Source: DATFLS01 sp964413425 (GTDB lineage Bacteria > Fidelibacterota > JAANXI01). Taken from it: a DNA stretch of 16,463 nucleotides. Location of the stretch: the NCBI GenBank assembly GCA_964413425.1, contig CAYPST010000096.1, forward strand, positions 1-16,463, in the 5' to 3' direction. Under the pieces are notes generated by a model that ran no database searches, was not told where the DNA came from, and saw only the letters and a list, made by a program, of their open reading frames with translations. A program made the translations under genes and the position numbers. Every line of letters starts with the position of its first letter. The stretch's first letter is position 1. This document shows positions 1 to 6,849 of the stretch, piece after piece.

Positions 1-55
1 TTCTGGGACTTCGGAGCATCCCTTCGGGGCGAGGCGTTTTCTAAACAGACTCATT
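1..55 (-). repeat. Truncated inverted copy of the palindromic intergenic element (copy 1)
   Basis: Read on the minus strand, this stretch matches 2919-2973 at 54 of 55 bases; the only difference is an A here against G2932 there. The match ends at base 55, corresponding to the outer terminus (AATGAGTCTGTTT) of the fuller element at 2919-3180, so the rest of this copy lies left of the window. Its terminal segment at 36-55 also resembles the right end of the other element (3160-3180). No coding content is seen. Bases 56-153 contain only the leader of the next gene. Confidence 0.85.
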
Positions 56-153
56 CATGATAGAGCATTTGCCTTCTCCGGCTGATAGGAGATTCGCGAT
101 AGTTCAAACGTTATTTCATACTAATAATGAACAGATACAGAAAGGAGTATCCA

Positions 154-576
154 GTGAAATCCCAAACCGAATACCTCACTTTCAACGTGCCGGAACGCAT
201 GGACTTTGTGAACATCACCCGGGATGTGGAGCAGGTTGTTTCCGACTCGGGAGTGCAGGAAGGGCTGTGTCTGGTGAATGCGATGCATATTACCGCCAGC
301 GTATTTATCAACGACGCGGAGCCGGGTCTGCACCAGGATTACAAAGAATGGCTGGAGTGGCTGGCGCCGTTTGATCCCAGCCCGGAGCGATACAACCATA
401 ATCGCACGGGAGAAGACAATGGGGATGCCCATCACAAACGGCAGGTGATGGGCAGGGAAGTGGTTGTGGCCATTACCGAAGGGAAGCTGGATTTCGGTCC
501 CTGGGAGCAGGTTTTCTACGGGGAATTCGACGGCCGGCGCAGAAAGCGGGTGCTGGTGAAAGTGATAGGGGAGTGA
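154..576 (+). CDS. YjbQ/UPF0047 family protein (secondary thiamine-phosphate synthase-like)
   Basis: The 140-residue product matches the single-domain YjbQ/UPF0047 family over its full length. The family is small and homomultimeric; some members show weak thiamin-phosphate synthase activity, but the physiological role is uncertain. Family hallmarks visible are NAMHITASVFIND (42-54), the HNRTGEDNGDAHHKRQ block (82-97) with conserved His and Asp residues, and LDFGPWEQVFYGEFDG (112-127). I chose the GTG at 154 because AAAGGAG lies seven bases upstream and the product then begins MKSQTEYL as family members do; an in-frame ATG at 127 has no ribosome site. It is cytoplasmic, with no signal peptide. 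It stands alone, about 300 bases ahead of the SDR gene, so linkage to its neighbours is not shown. Confidence 0.93.
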   Translation: MKSQTEYLTFNVPERMDFVNITRDVEQVVSDSGVQEGLCLVNAMHITASVFINDAEPGLHQDYKEWLEWLAPFDPSPERYNHNRTGEDNGDAHHKRQVMGREVVVAITEGKLDFGPWEQVFYGEFDGRRRKRVLVKVIGE

Positions 577-763
577 ACGGTTTCCCGGAAAAATAGCCGT
601 CAGTACCAATTGCCGCTGGAGAATAACCAGAGAGGTATATGCGGCTCTGTTCTTTCTCAATTGCTATATTCCAGATTGCGGACTCTTGTGTAAATGAAGA
701 AATCTCGAAGCAGAGCAGTCGAGAAGAGAAGTCACTCCCCTGCGCTATGGCCTCACTTCCTTA

Positions 764-792
764 TTGAGTTTATCGAAAGAATTTGCCATAAT
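764..792 (+). promoter_or_regulatory. Candidate sigma70-type promoter for the SDR gene
   Basis: TTGAGT (764-769) and CATAAT (787-792) are separated by 17 bases, and TG at 784-785 makes an extended -10. Transcription would start near 799, about 77 bases before the SDR start. The rest of the 577-875 gap holds no convincing gene; a weak GCCGC/GCGGC stem (612-616 with 641-645) followed by T-rich sequence could end the yjbQ transcript. Confidence 0.45.
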
Positions 793-875
793 GAATTCAT
801 CAGGATTCTGAATGCTAAGAATGGTATGGAAAATCAGGTGAACGATAAAAAGTCTGCACAGGAGGATCGCTCCAT

Positions 876-1589
876 ATGATGGAATCCAATGGAAAAGTAG
901 CCCTGATAACCGGTGCGGGTGGATCGGTGGGCTCGTTTCTGGCCAACGATTTCCTGCAAAAAGGATATCGAACCGGGTTGTCGTATCGCAACGCTCGACA
1001 TACCGAAACTCTTGCGGATTTGAAAGAAGACTATCCGGAACAGGTTATTCTCTTACAGGGCGACCTGAACAAACCGAAAGACGCTACGGAGGCGGCTGAG
1101 CGTACAAAACAGCAATATGGACGGATCGATTTCCTGATCAATCCCGTTGGCGGCTGGATTGGGGGGAAACGGGTTCACCAGCACACGCTCCAGGACCTGG
1201 AAAAAATGCTGCAAATTGATCTGAAGCCGACCTTCAATATTATGCAGGCAGTCCTTCCGATAATGGTGGATCAGGGAGCGGGGAAAATCATCAATTTCAG
1301 TTCAATGGCGGCGTATACGGGTGGTGAAGGGAGTTCGGTGTATGCTGCCTCCAAAGCGGCGGTCTCCCGACTCTCCGAAATCGCTGCCCATGAATACGGG
1401 AAAGAAAATGTGCAGGTGTTTTTGCTGGCTCCCTCGGTCATCGCAACAGGAGCGAATCGCCGGGCAATGCCGGATGCGGACACCTCCGCCTGGGTGGAAC
1501 TAACAGAAATCGCCGAAGCGGTGCGATATCTCTGCGAGTCAGGCCAGGCATTGAGCAGCACGGTGTTTAAGATGACCGGCAAATTATAA
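876..1589 (+). CDS. Short-chain dehydrogenase/reductase (SDR) family oxidoreductase
   Basis: This is a 237-residue classical SDR: a Rossmann-fold NAD(P)(H)-dependent oxidoreductase of the cytoplasm. The nucleotide-binding glycine motif TGAGGSVG is at 12-19, the catalytic serine region is FSSMAAY (Ser142/Ser143), and the active-site YAASK gives Tyr156 and Lys160. The usual NNAG structural motif is replaced by NPVGG (89-93). Asp63 in GDL fits the adenine-ring contact of the family. The length is normal for the group. AGGAGG at 860-865 supports the ATG at 876, although a second ATG follows at once. The substrate cannot be read from the sequence. The barrel-protein gene follows after 33 bases, so the two are probably co-transcribed, but no metabolic link is evident. 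Confidence 0.93.
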   Translation: MMESNGKVALITGAGGSVGSFLANDFLQKGYRTGLSYRNARHTETLADLKEDYPEQVILLQGDLNKPKDATEAAERTKQQYGRIDFLINPVGGWIGGKRVHQHTLQDLEKMLQIDLKPTFNIMQAVLPIMVDQGAGKIINFSSMAAYTGGEGSSVYAASKAAVSRLSEIAAHEYGKENVQVFLLAPSVIATGANRRAMPDADTSAWVELTEIAEAVRYLCESGQALSSTVFKMTGKL

Positions 1590-1622
1590 GTACCGGATCA
1601 TGAAAAAACGAGCGGGACTGTA

Positions 1623-2918
1623 ATGGATCCTCACTTTGGTATCTCCAGGCCTTTCCTCTTGATCATAGGTGTGTTCGTACTCAGTCACTCTGTGTCGTTA
1701 ATAGCTGAGGAGTCTGAGCCGAAAACCGGCTGGAGCGTTGGGGGCGTCCCGGCAATTTCCTACGAGTCGGACCGGGGCTTTGAATATGGCCTCATATTGG
1801 GTTTACATAATTTCGGTGATGGTGAGCGATATCCCAATTATTACCATAAGATCCACCTGGGGTGGTCACGCTATACCGGAGGCAGTAGCATCAATGAAGT
1901 GTTTTTTGATGCTCCGGACTTTTTGTTTAACAAACTGCGTTTCACCGCCTATCTGGGATATCTGACCGAACTGTTACAACCGTTCTATGGATTTAACGGA
2001 TACGCAGCGCGGTATGAACCGGCATATGAAACTTCGGATCCGGCAGATGCCGATTACGAGCGCGGCCTGTATAAAAGCCGGGCCTACTATGCCCATGACA
2101 GGAGGATGTGGAAAATAACAACGGATGTGCAGGGGGATTTGTCCGGTGAAAAACTGCGCTGGATTGCCGGAGTCGGCACGTTCAAAATTGACGTTGGTCC
2201 GCCGGACGTGGAAAAACTGTACCACCGGTTGCACATGGATGAACAGCCGCCGGATTCTTCCCTCTACGAAGATATGGTGCGGAGCGGACAGATTCCCGCT
2301 GATGAAGCGAAGGGCGGCCTGAGTAATTATTTCAAGTCTGGTGTGGTGTACGATACCCGGGATAGTGAGGCAAACCCGATGTCGGGTCTCTGGACGGAGG
2401 CCTTTCTCACGACCTTCACATCCCTGCTGGGAAGTGATTATCAATTTACACTCGCCACGGTTCAGCACCGTCAGTACTTTCCCCTCATCGAGAATGATCT
2501 TTCATTTTCGTACCGGCTCGGCTACCAGGGGAATCTCACAGGGGAAACGCCATTCTTCATGCTGCCGTTTCTCTTCGGCTCCTTTCGAATCAGGGAAGGA
2601 CTGGGCGGCAAATGGACCCTCCGGGGAGTTCTGAGAAACAGGGTGGTGGGACAATCCATGGGATTCGCGAATTTTGAATTCCGGTGGAAGGTGTATCGAA
2701 CCGTACTGTTCAATCAGAATCTCTATTTCGCCGTCACCACCTTCTTCGATACCGGCCGGGTCCTCAGCGCATCGGAGGACAACTTTCATAATTCCTTTGG
2801 GGCAGGCGTGTACGGTGCACTGAATGAGAACTTTATAGTCGGCCTGGATTATGGAAGAGCCGTGGATCCCAGAGATGGGCAACAGGGAATTTATATTCAC
2901 CTGGATTTCATTTATTGA
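1623..2918 (+). CDS. Omp85/BamA-TamA-like outer-membrane beta-barrel protein (surface antigen D15 type)
   Basis: The 431-residue product starts with a signal peptide: hydrophobic FLLIIGVFVL at 11-20 and probable cleavage after SLIA (25-28). The remainder is rich in alternating aromatic and polar residues and ends in Tyr431, as expected for a transmembrane barrel. Omp85/D15-like marks are GVVYDTRDSEANPMSG (240-255), TLRGVLRNRVVGQ (332-344), which resembles the L6 (V/L)RG(F/Y) motif, FFDTGRV (374-380), and a C-terminal hairpin around FGAGVYGALNENF (392-404). I see no POTRA repeats: only about 10-15 residues separate the signal peptide from the first barrel-like strand, so this is a barrel-only member and not BamA itself. 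Its role could be membrane insertion, export or passive structure. The ribosome site (GGGACTGTA) is weak. The palindromic element begins on the base after its TGA. Confidence 0.8.
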   Translation: MDPHFGISRPFLLIIGVFVLSHSVSLIAEESEPKTGWSVGGVPAISYESDRGFEYGLILGLHNFGDGERYPNYYHKIHLGWSRYTGGSSINEVFFDAPDFLFNKLRFTAYLGYLTELLQPFYGFNGYAARYEPAYETSDPADADYERGLYKSRAYYAHDRRMWKITTDVQGDLSGEKLRWIAGVGTFKIDVGPPDVEKLYHRLHMDEQPPDSSLYEDMVRSGQIPADEAKGGLSNYFKSGVVYDTRDSEANPMSGLWTEAFLTTFTSLLGSDYQFTLATVQHRQYFPLIENDLSFSYRLGYQGNLTGETPFFMLPFLFGSFRIREGLGGKWTLRGVLRNRVVGQSMGFANFEFRWKVYRTVLFNQNLYFAVTTFFDTGRVLSASEDNFHNSFGAGVYGALNENFIVGLDYGRAVDPRDGQQGIYIHLDFIY

Positions 2919-3180
2919 AATGAGTCTGTTTGGAAAACGCCTCGCCCCGAAGGGATGCTCCGAAGTCCCAGAAGGTCCAAGGGACTCCTTCGGAGGATCC
3001 CGTTGGGGGAGTCTCTTCGAGGCCTTCGGCAAAGAGATCCCGTGACGACGGGACAAAGAAACTACAACATATCTCTGTCCAAATAGCGGAATACATTTTG
3101 CAGATATTTTGTATACATAATACCTATACGTCAGATTCAGCATCTTGTATCAGGCCCATGTTTTCTAAACACTCTCAATT
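2919..3180 (+). mobile_element. MITE-like palindromic intergenic element with terminal inverted repeats
   Basis: The left end (AATGAGTCTGTTTGGAAAAC, 2919-2938) is an imperfect inverted repeat of the right end at 3160-3180, which read on the minus strand runs AATTGAGAGTGTTTAGAAAA. The 262-base interior is full of stems: GTCCC/GGGAC (2965-2969 with 2981-2985), CTCC(TTC)GGAG (2985-2995), GCCTCG/CGAGGC (2939-2944 with 3018-3023), TCTCTT/AAGAGA (3012-3017 with 3032-3037) and TCCCGT(GACG)ACGGGA (3038-3053). There is no transposase and no clear target-site duplication. The inverted near-identical copy at 1-55 shows it is repetitive. It lies between two convergent genes, so its hairpins could also act as a two-way transcription stop, though no U-tract follows them. 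Confidence 0.65.
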
Positions 3181-3193
3181 CCACTGTTCAGGA

Positions 3194-4372
3194 TCAGGCT
3201 GGAAATCTTCCCTCCAGATCATTCTTTTTGAAGGGGCCGGGGTCGGCAATTAATGCTCTGGCATTGTCGAGCTGCCGCCAGATATTCCAGAGAGCTACTC
3301 CTCGAACACGACCGTTCTGTAAATAATATATCACGCCTTCCCGGTAATCTGTTTTCCAGTCCTCAACGATATCCATATCCGAACGTATTTCACCCACAGC
3401 CTGATAGCTCAGGTCAAATAGATCGGAATAGAAAAATGGTAAGTAATCATATTTTCGAGACGCCCCGGCCATGTTCACGCCTGCGGTCAGTCCCTGGGCA
3501 TTTGCATTATCTTCGTGTTCAACGCGTATCCGCTTATCGAGTGCTGCATTGTAAAACCGGGCGACATCACCTGCGGCATAGATGTCAGGATGTGAGGTTC
3601 GAAGATATGCATCCACCCGGATGCCCTTGCCAATCTCGAGTCCGGCTGCTTCGGCCAGAGCCGTGTTGGGTGCGATCCCGAGGCCGGCGATGACTGCATC
3701 CGCTTCTACAATGGCTCCACTCCCGGTGGTGATGTGAAAGGAAGACCCCAACCGGGATACCGAAGATACCAATTCTCCGGAGAGCACTTCGGTTCCCTTT
3801 TCCTGATAGTAGGCATTGAGAAATTCTGAAACCGACTCCGGAAAAATCCGGCCGCAGAGGCCAGGTTCCGGGAAAATGATAGTCACTTGTTTATTCTGTT
3901 CGATCAGGGACGCGGCGATTTCAGATCCGATGAATCCGCCACCGATCACGGCGAACGATTCAAGCGAGTCAACTTTCTCAACGAGAGTCTGATAATCCTG
4001 GTAAGTCCGGAAGTAAATGACATCGTCGGGGGCATCAGGCAGCCGGATGGGTGAACCGCCGGTAGCAAGCAGCAATTTCTCGTATGTATAGGTGTTTCCT
4101 GATTTGTCAGTCACCACCTTCCTTTCAGAATCTATGGTAGTGGCACTGGTGGACAGGTGCAGCGTCACATCCTGAGATTCGGTGTTCCGCCAGATGAACT
4201 TCTCTTCCATCCCTTTCCACAATCCCTTGGACAGTGGCGGTCGGTTGTAAGGGGGATCCGGCTCGTTACTGAGAATTCCGATATTCCCGGAAGAGTCTTC
4301 CCGGCGGATCCCATTGACTGCAGCATCCGCAGTCATGCCACCGCCGATTATCAGATAGGTATATTGGGGCAT
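3194..4372 (-). CDS. FAD-dependent NAD(P)H:ferredoxin/rubredoxin reductase-like oxidoreductase (AIF/BphA4 type)
   Basis: The 392-residue flavoprotein is of the pyridine nucleotide-disulfide family that reduces ferredoxin, rubredoxin or similar carriers with NAD(P)H. In order: the FAD-binding IIGGGMTADAA (8-18), the RPPLSKG motif (44-50), ATGGSPIRLP (103-112), the NAD(P)-binding VIGGGFIGSEIAA (142-154), GLGIAPN (230-236), the second FAD motif IYAAGDVARF (264-273), the VEHEDNANAQG stretch (284-294) typical of this branch, and a C-terminal reductase-type domain beginning LPFFYSDLF (311-319). No redox-active CxxC is seen, which excludes thioredoxin- or glutathione-reductase types. GAGAGGAT lies about seven bases before the ATG. 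No ferredoxin or oxygenase gene adjoins it, so its electron acceptor is unknown. It runs toward the barrel-protein gene and away from the peroxidase. Confidence 0.9.
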   Translation of the reverse strand: MPQYTYLIIGGGMTADAAVNGIRREDSSGNIGILSNEPDPPYNRPPLSKGLWKGMEEKFIWRNTESQDVTLHLSTSATTIDSERKVVTDKSGNTYTYEKLLLATGGSPIRLPDAPDDVIYFRTYQDYQTLVEKVDSLESFAVIGGGFIGSEIAASLIEQNKQVTIIFPEPGLCGRIFPESVSEFLNAYYQEKGTEVLSGELVSSVSRLGSSFHITTGSGAIVEADAVIAGLGIAPNTALAEAAGLEIGKGIRVDAYLRTSHPDIYAAGDVARFYNAALDKRIRVEHEDNANAQGLTAGVNMAGASRKYDYLPFFYSDLFDLSYQAVGEIRSDMDIVEDWKTDYREGVIYYLQNGRVRGVALWNIWRQLDNARALIADPGPFKKNDLEGRFPA

Positions 4373-4413
4373 GGCAATCCTCTCACGGTTTTTGATTTCA
4401 CGTATGAATTTTT

Positions 4414-4442
4414 ATAATAGAGAATTGGAAGGAGTTCTTCAA
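4414..4442 (-). promoter_or_regulatory. Promoter for the FAD oxidoreductase gene
   Basis: On the minus strand TTGAAG (plus 4437-4442) and TATTAT (plus 4414-4419) are exactly 17 bases apart, a good sigma70-like arrangement. Transcription would start near 4407 and give a leader of about 35 bases. Confidence 0.55.
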
Positions 4443-4585
4443 TGGCCGGGAGCAGCGTACAGTAAGATACATTTTTCAACCATCCAAGATCACTAATGGG
4501 AAGGAAATTCTCTCCACTTTTATCGTTGGAACTTTCTTAGTCTGTACTATATATTTTTGTCACCAGTGTGCCTGGGAGCAATAAA
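4443..4585. other. Spacer between the oxidoreductase promoter and the second palindromic element
   Basis: No gene is supported here. A weak plus-strand promoter candidate is TTGGAA (4526-4531), 16 bases, TATATA (4548-4553). If used, the peroxidase transcript would carry the entire 4586-4838 element in its leader. Otherwise I see nothing. Confidence 0.4.
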
Positions 4586-4838
4586 TTGAACCCAAATTGA
4601 GCGATTTATTTCCATACATCGCTCAATCGACAAAGAAAATGTTCGAAGAATGCCTTCGGCATACGTGTTCACCTCCCCGAGAACGGCGTCGGGACGTTCC
4701 GCACCCATTCGGTGAAAACACACATTTTCTCAGTCGGGGTTCTACCGAAGTATCCCAAGGGATCCCTTAGGGACAGCGATACTTCGCTGCCCCAGAGGGA
4801 CCCCAGTGGGGCACTCGTATCGCTCAACTTAGGTTGAA
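4586..4838. mobile_element. Second MITE-like or structured palindromic element, different terminal repeats
   Basis: The ends TTGAACCCAAATTGAGCGAT (4586-4605) and, read on the minus strand, TTCAACCTAAGTTGAGCGAT (4819-4838) agree at 17 of 20 bases. Just inside the left end, ATTGAGCGAT (4596-4605) also pairs perfectly with ATCGCTCAAT (4618-4627). Nested stems follow: GAAAATGT with ACATTTTC (about 4635-4642 with 4722-4729) enclosing GTGTTCACC with GGTGAAAACAC, then CGAAGTATC/GATACTTCG, the palindrome AAGGGATCCCTT (4757-4768), CAGCGA(TACT)TCGCTG (4774-4789) and TGCCCC/GGGGCA (4788-4793 with 4808-4813). ATAA occurs on both sides (4581-4584, 4839-4842) and might be a short target duplication. No reading frame inside is convincing. 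A structured RNA leader is an alternative. Confidence 0.6.
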
Positions 4839-4849
4839 ATAAGAAAACC

Positions 4850-4862
4850 GATACACTGTATC
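4850..4862. promoter_or_regulatory. Small palindrome upstream of the peroxidase gene, possible operator
   Basis: GATACACTGTATC is a perfect six-base inverted repeat around one central base, ending eight bases before the ribosome site. It overlaps possible -10 sequences: TACACT at 4852-4857, or TGTATC at 4857-4862, the latter 17 bases behind a TTGAAA (4834-4839) that overlaps the element's right terminal repeat. A regulator site is plausible but unproven. Confidence 0.3.
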
Positions 4863-4882
4863 AAACATTAAGGAGAAGCATC

Positions 4883-5455
4883 ATGAAACGGAGATATAGA
4901 ATAGGAATCCTTCTGGCGGTTGGGCTGATTGTCACTGCGTCACTTTCCGCTCTGGAGAAACCGCGAAAGCAGAAGACTATTCACGATTTCACGATGAAAA
5001 ATATCAATGGAGAAGAGGTGTCTCTGGCGCAATTCAAAGGGAAAGTCGTCCTGGTGGTGAATGTCGCCAGCAAATGTGGCTTTACTCCCCAGTATGAAGG
5101 GTTGCAGGATCTTTATGAAACGTATCAGGAACGAGGATTCGTTGTCCTGGGTTTCCCGGCCAATAACTTTGGCAACCAGGAGCCGGGTTCCAACGAACAG
5201 ATTCAGGAATTTTGCACGCTGAATTATGGTATCACCTTTCCGATGTTCGCGAAAATATCTGTCAAGGGCGCGGATCAGCATCCGCTTTACCAGTACCTGA
5301 CAAGTGAAGAGATCAATCCGGAATTCGGCGGGGAAATCACCTGGAATTTCAACAAGTTTTTGGTTGGACCCGACGGCACCATCTTGAATCGGTTTGCCTC
5401 CAAGGATGAGCCGAAGAGTGAAAAAGTGGTCGAGGCTATCGAAGCCGTTCTATGA
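4883..5455 (+). CDS. Exported glutathione peroxidase family protein (Cys-type, BtuE/Gpx-like)
   Basis: The 190-residue product belongs to the thioredoxin-fold glutathione peroxidase family, which reduces hydroperoxides with glutathione or, commonly in bacterial Cys-types, thioredoxin. The catalytic set is complete: peroxidatic Cys65 in NVASKCGFTPQY (60-71), Gln99 in NNFGNQEPG (94-102), and Trp154-Asn155 in WNFNKFLVGPDG (154-165). Cys111 in the QEFC helix is placed like the resolving cysteine of thioredoxin-dependent members. Unlike the usual cytoplasmic form of about 160 residues, it has an N-terminal signal peptide (KRRYR, then a hydrophobic stretch to Ala23), so it probably works in the periplasm. 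AAGGAGA at 4870-4876 sets the start. Its TGA overlaps the next gene's ATG (ATGA), so translational coupling to the sugar kinase is likely. Confidence 0.94.
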   Translation: MKRRYRIGILLAVGLIVTASLSALEKPRKQKTIHDFTMKNINGEEVSLAQFKGKVVLVVNVASKCGFTPQYEGLQDLYETYQERGFVVLGFPANNFGNQEPGSNEQIQEFCTLNYGITFPMFAKISVKGADQHPLYQYLTSEEINPEFGGEITWNFNKFLVGPDGTILNRFASKDEPKSEKVVEAIEAVL

Positions 5456-6357
5456 AACAGCGGGTCATCTGCATTGGTGAAGTCTTGTGGGACTCGTTGC
5501 CGTTAGGATTGTTTCCCGGCGGTGCTCCGTTCAATGTTGCACTGCATCTGCATTCGTTGGGAGAAGAGGTCGCCTTTGTCAGCCGGGTCGGCAGTGATGA
5601 GTTAGGCAGAGAGATACGGCGCCGTATGAACCAGCGGCGCCTCACTCCGGAGTACGTGCAGACAGATGAGACGCTGCCGACCGGATTTGTGCTGGTCACC
5701 TCCGAACCGTCAGAAGATCCTGAGTACGATATCCTGAAACCCGCCGCCTGGGATGCCATTGAATTCACTGACTCTCTTGCGCGATTGCTGGCACGCGCCG
5801 ACTATCTGGTCTGCGGTAGCCTCGCCCAGCGAGAAAGCCTTTCCCGAGCGACGATTCAGCGGTGCCTGTCCCAGGAATTGGTGACGGTTTTTGATGTGAA
5901 TTTACGCCCGCCCTATGACGCACAGTCTGTCGTGGAATTCTCCCTGGAGAAAGCGGATTTCGTCAAATTGAATGTGCAGGAGCTGACGACGTTTATTTCC
6001 TGGTTCAATCTCAATACCGATTTTCGTCAGGCTATCATATCTCTGGTTGAACAATTCGGGTGCCGGTCAGTCTGTGTGACCCGGGGAGCGGAGGGTGCCA
6101 TTCTCTATCACGAGAAAGAATGGTTTAATCACCCCGGTTACTCGGTCCGGCCTGTGGACGCAGTCGGTGCGGGAGATGCTTTCCTGGCCGCCATGATTTC
6201 CCGGCTGTTCCTGCAGCGCACCGATGCGGAAAGTGCCCTGGATTTTGCCAGCAGAGCCGGGGCGTTCGTCGCTACACAATACGGGGCCACTCCGGAATTA
6301 ATCCCTGAGGAAATCAATCTGATAGCGAAGAAGAATTCGTACTCTGAGTCCAGTTAG
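5452..6357 (+). CDS. PfkB family carbohydrate kinase (fructokinase-like)
   Basis: The 301-residue product is a ribokinase/PfkB-fold sugar kinase that transfers phosphate from ATP to a sugar in the cytoplasm. The N-terminal signature includes FPGGAPFNVALHL (21-33) and VSRVGSDELG (43-52); DVNLRPP (148-154) and KLNVQEL (172-178) are typical of fructokinase-type members. The C-terminal signature is DAVGAGDAF (236-244), with catalytic base Asp242; the usual threonine of DTxGAGD is alanine. The start GGAPFNVA resembles bacterial fructokinases more than ribokinases, but the substrate cannot be fixed. It begins inside the peroxidase stop codon and has no ribosome site of its own in the gap. The last codons (6345-6357) fall in a sequence resembling the terminus of the 2919-3180 element. 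Confidence 0.92.
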   Translation: MKQRVICIGEVLWDSLPLGLFPGGAPFNVALHLHSLGEEVAFVSRVGSDELGREIRRRMNQRRLTPEYVQTDETLPTGFVLVTSEPSEDPEYDILKPAAWDAIEFTDSLARLLARADYLVCGSLAQRESLSRATIQRCLSQELVTVFDVNLRPPYDAQSVVEFSLEKADFVKLNVQELTTFISWFNLNTDFRQAIISLVEQFGCRSVCVTRGAEGAILYHEKEWFNHPGYSVRPVDAVGAGDAFLAAMISRLFLQRTDAESALDFASRAGAFVATQYGATPELIPEEINLIAKKNSYSESS

Positions 6358-6849
6358 AACAGGCCGCGAAGAGAGATCGGGATCCCCATGGGAGTCAAGA
6401 ATATAAGCCTCCACCGGCAGATGGCACCAAACAGGGATCCCTATTGCACCCCTTCCGGGACAGATTGACGCAGAACCAACTGACCTGTCCCGCCTGTCCC
6501 GATTTGGCGGGGAGTCCTCGAGGATGACCACAGATCCGCTCCTCTATTCCTCAACAGGTGCATTACAGACTGGGGTATTTCACTGTTTCTTCTGGCTTTA
6601 TCTCCATTCACAGATTCGCTGAGGATTACAATAAGTTTGCATAACGCATAACGAAATTGTATTTTGATTTAACATAGATGAGACCACTATAGAAACCACT
6701 GCCTGCCCCGACACGTCGGGGAATGATCACGAATTGTATAATAGACTAAAACATACTCATGATATTGTGTAATAAAAGAATAATAGCGATTATATTCCTC
6801 ATATGATCAATGTAAAAGATTTCCGCTACACTTTTTAGACCAGACTCAT
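6345..6849. repeat. Weak candidate for a third TIR-bounded element
   Basis: TGAGTC and following bases at 6345-6365 match the left end of the 2919 element (2921-2941) at 15 of 21 positions. The segment 6831-6849 matches the terminal segment 36-54 at 14 of 19, including AGACTCAT. The orientation of both is that expected of terminal inverted repeats. The ends are diverged and the interior is longer (505 bases) than the other elements, so chance similarity is possible. Confidence 0.3.

Noticed and set aside
121..660. Minus-strand open frame of 179 codons over yjbQ
   Set aside because: It is a shadow of the conserved yjbQ frame, with no recognisable domain.
694..879. 61-codon open frame upstream of the SDR gene
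   Set aside because: It has no ribosome site, spans the best SDR promoter, has unremarkable composition and runs into the SDR start.
2502..3143. Long minus-strand open frame (213 codons) across the barrel gene end and the palindromic element
   Set aside because: It is antisense to a clearly coding gene with signal peptide and barrel motifs, has no family resemblance, and continues into repeat DNA.
2930..3253. Open frames inside the palindromic element on both strands
   Set aside because: Their translations reflect palindromic GC-rich repeats, with no ribosome site and no homology that I recognise.
6707..6722. CCCCGAC/GTCGGGG hairpin as an intrinsic terminator for pfkB
   Set aside because: The stem is strong, but no U-run follows and it lies 350 bases after the stop codon.
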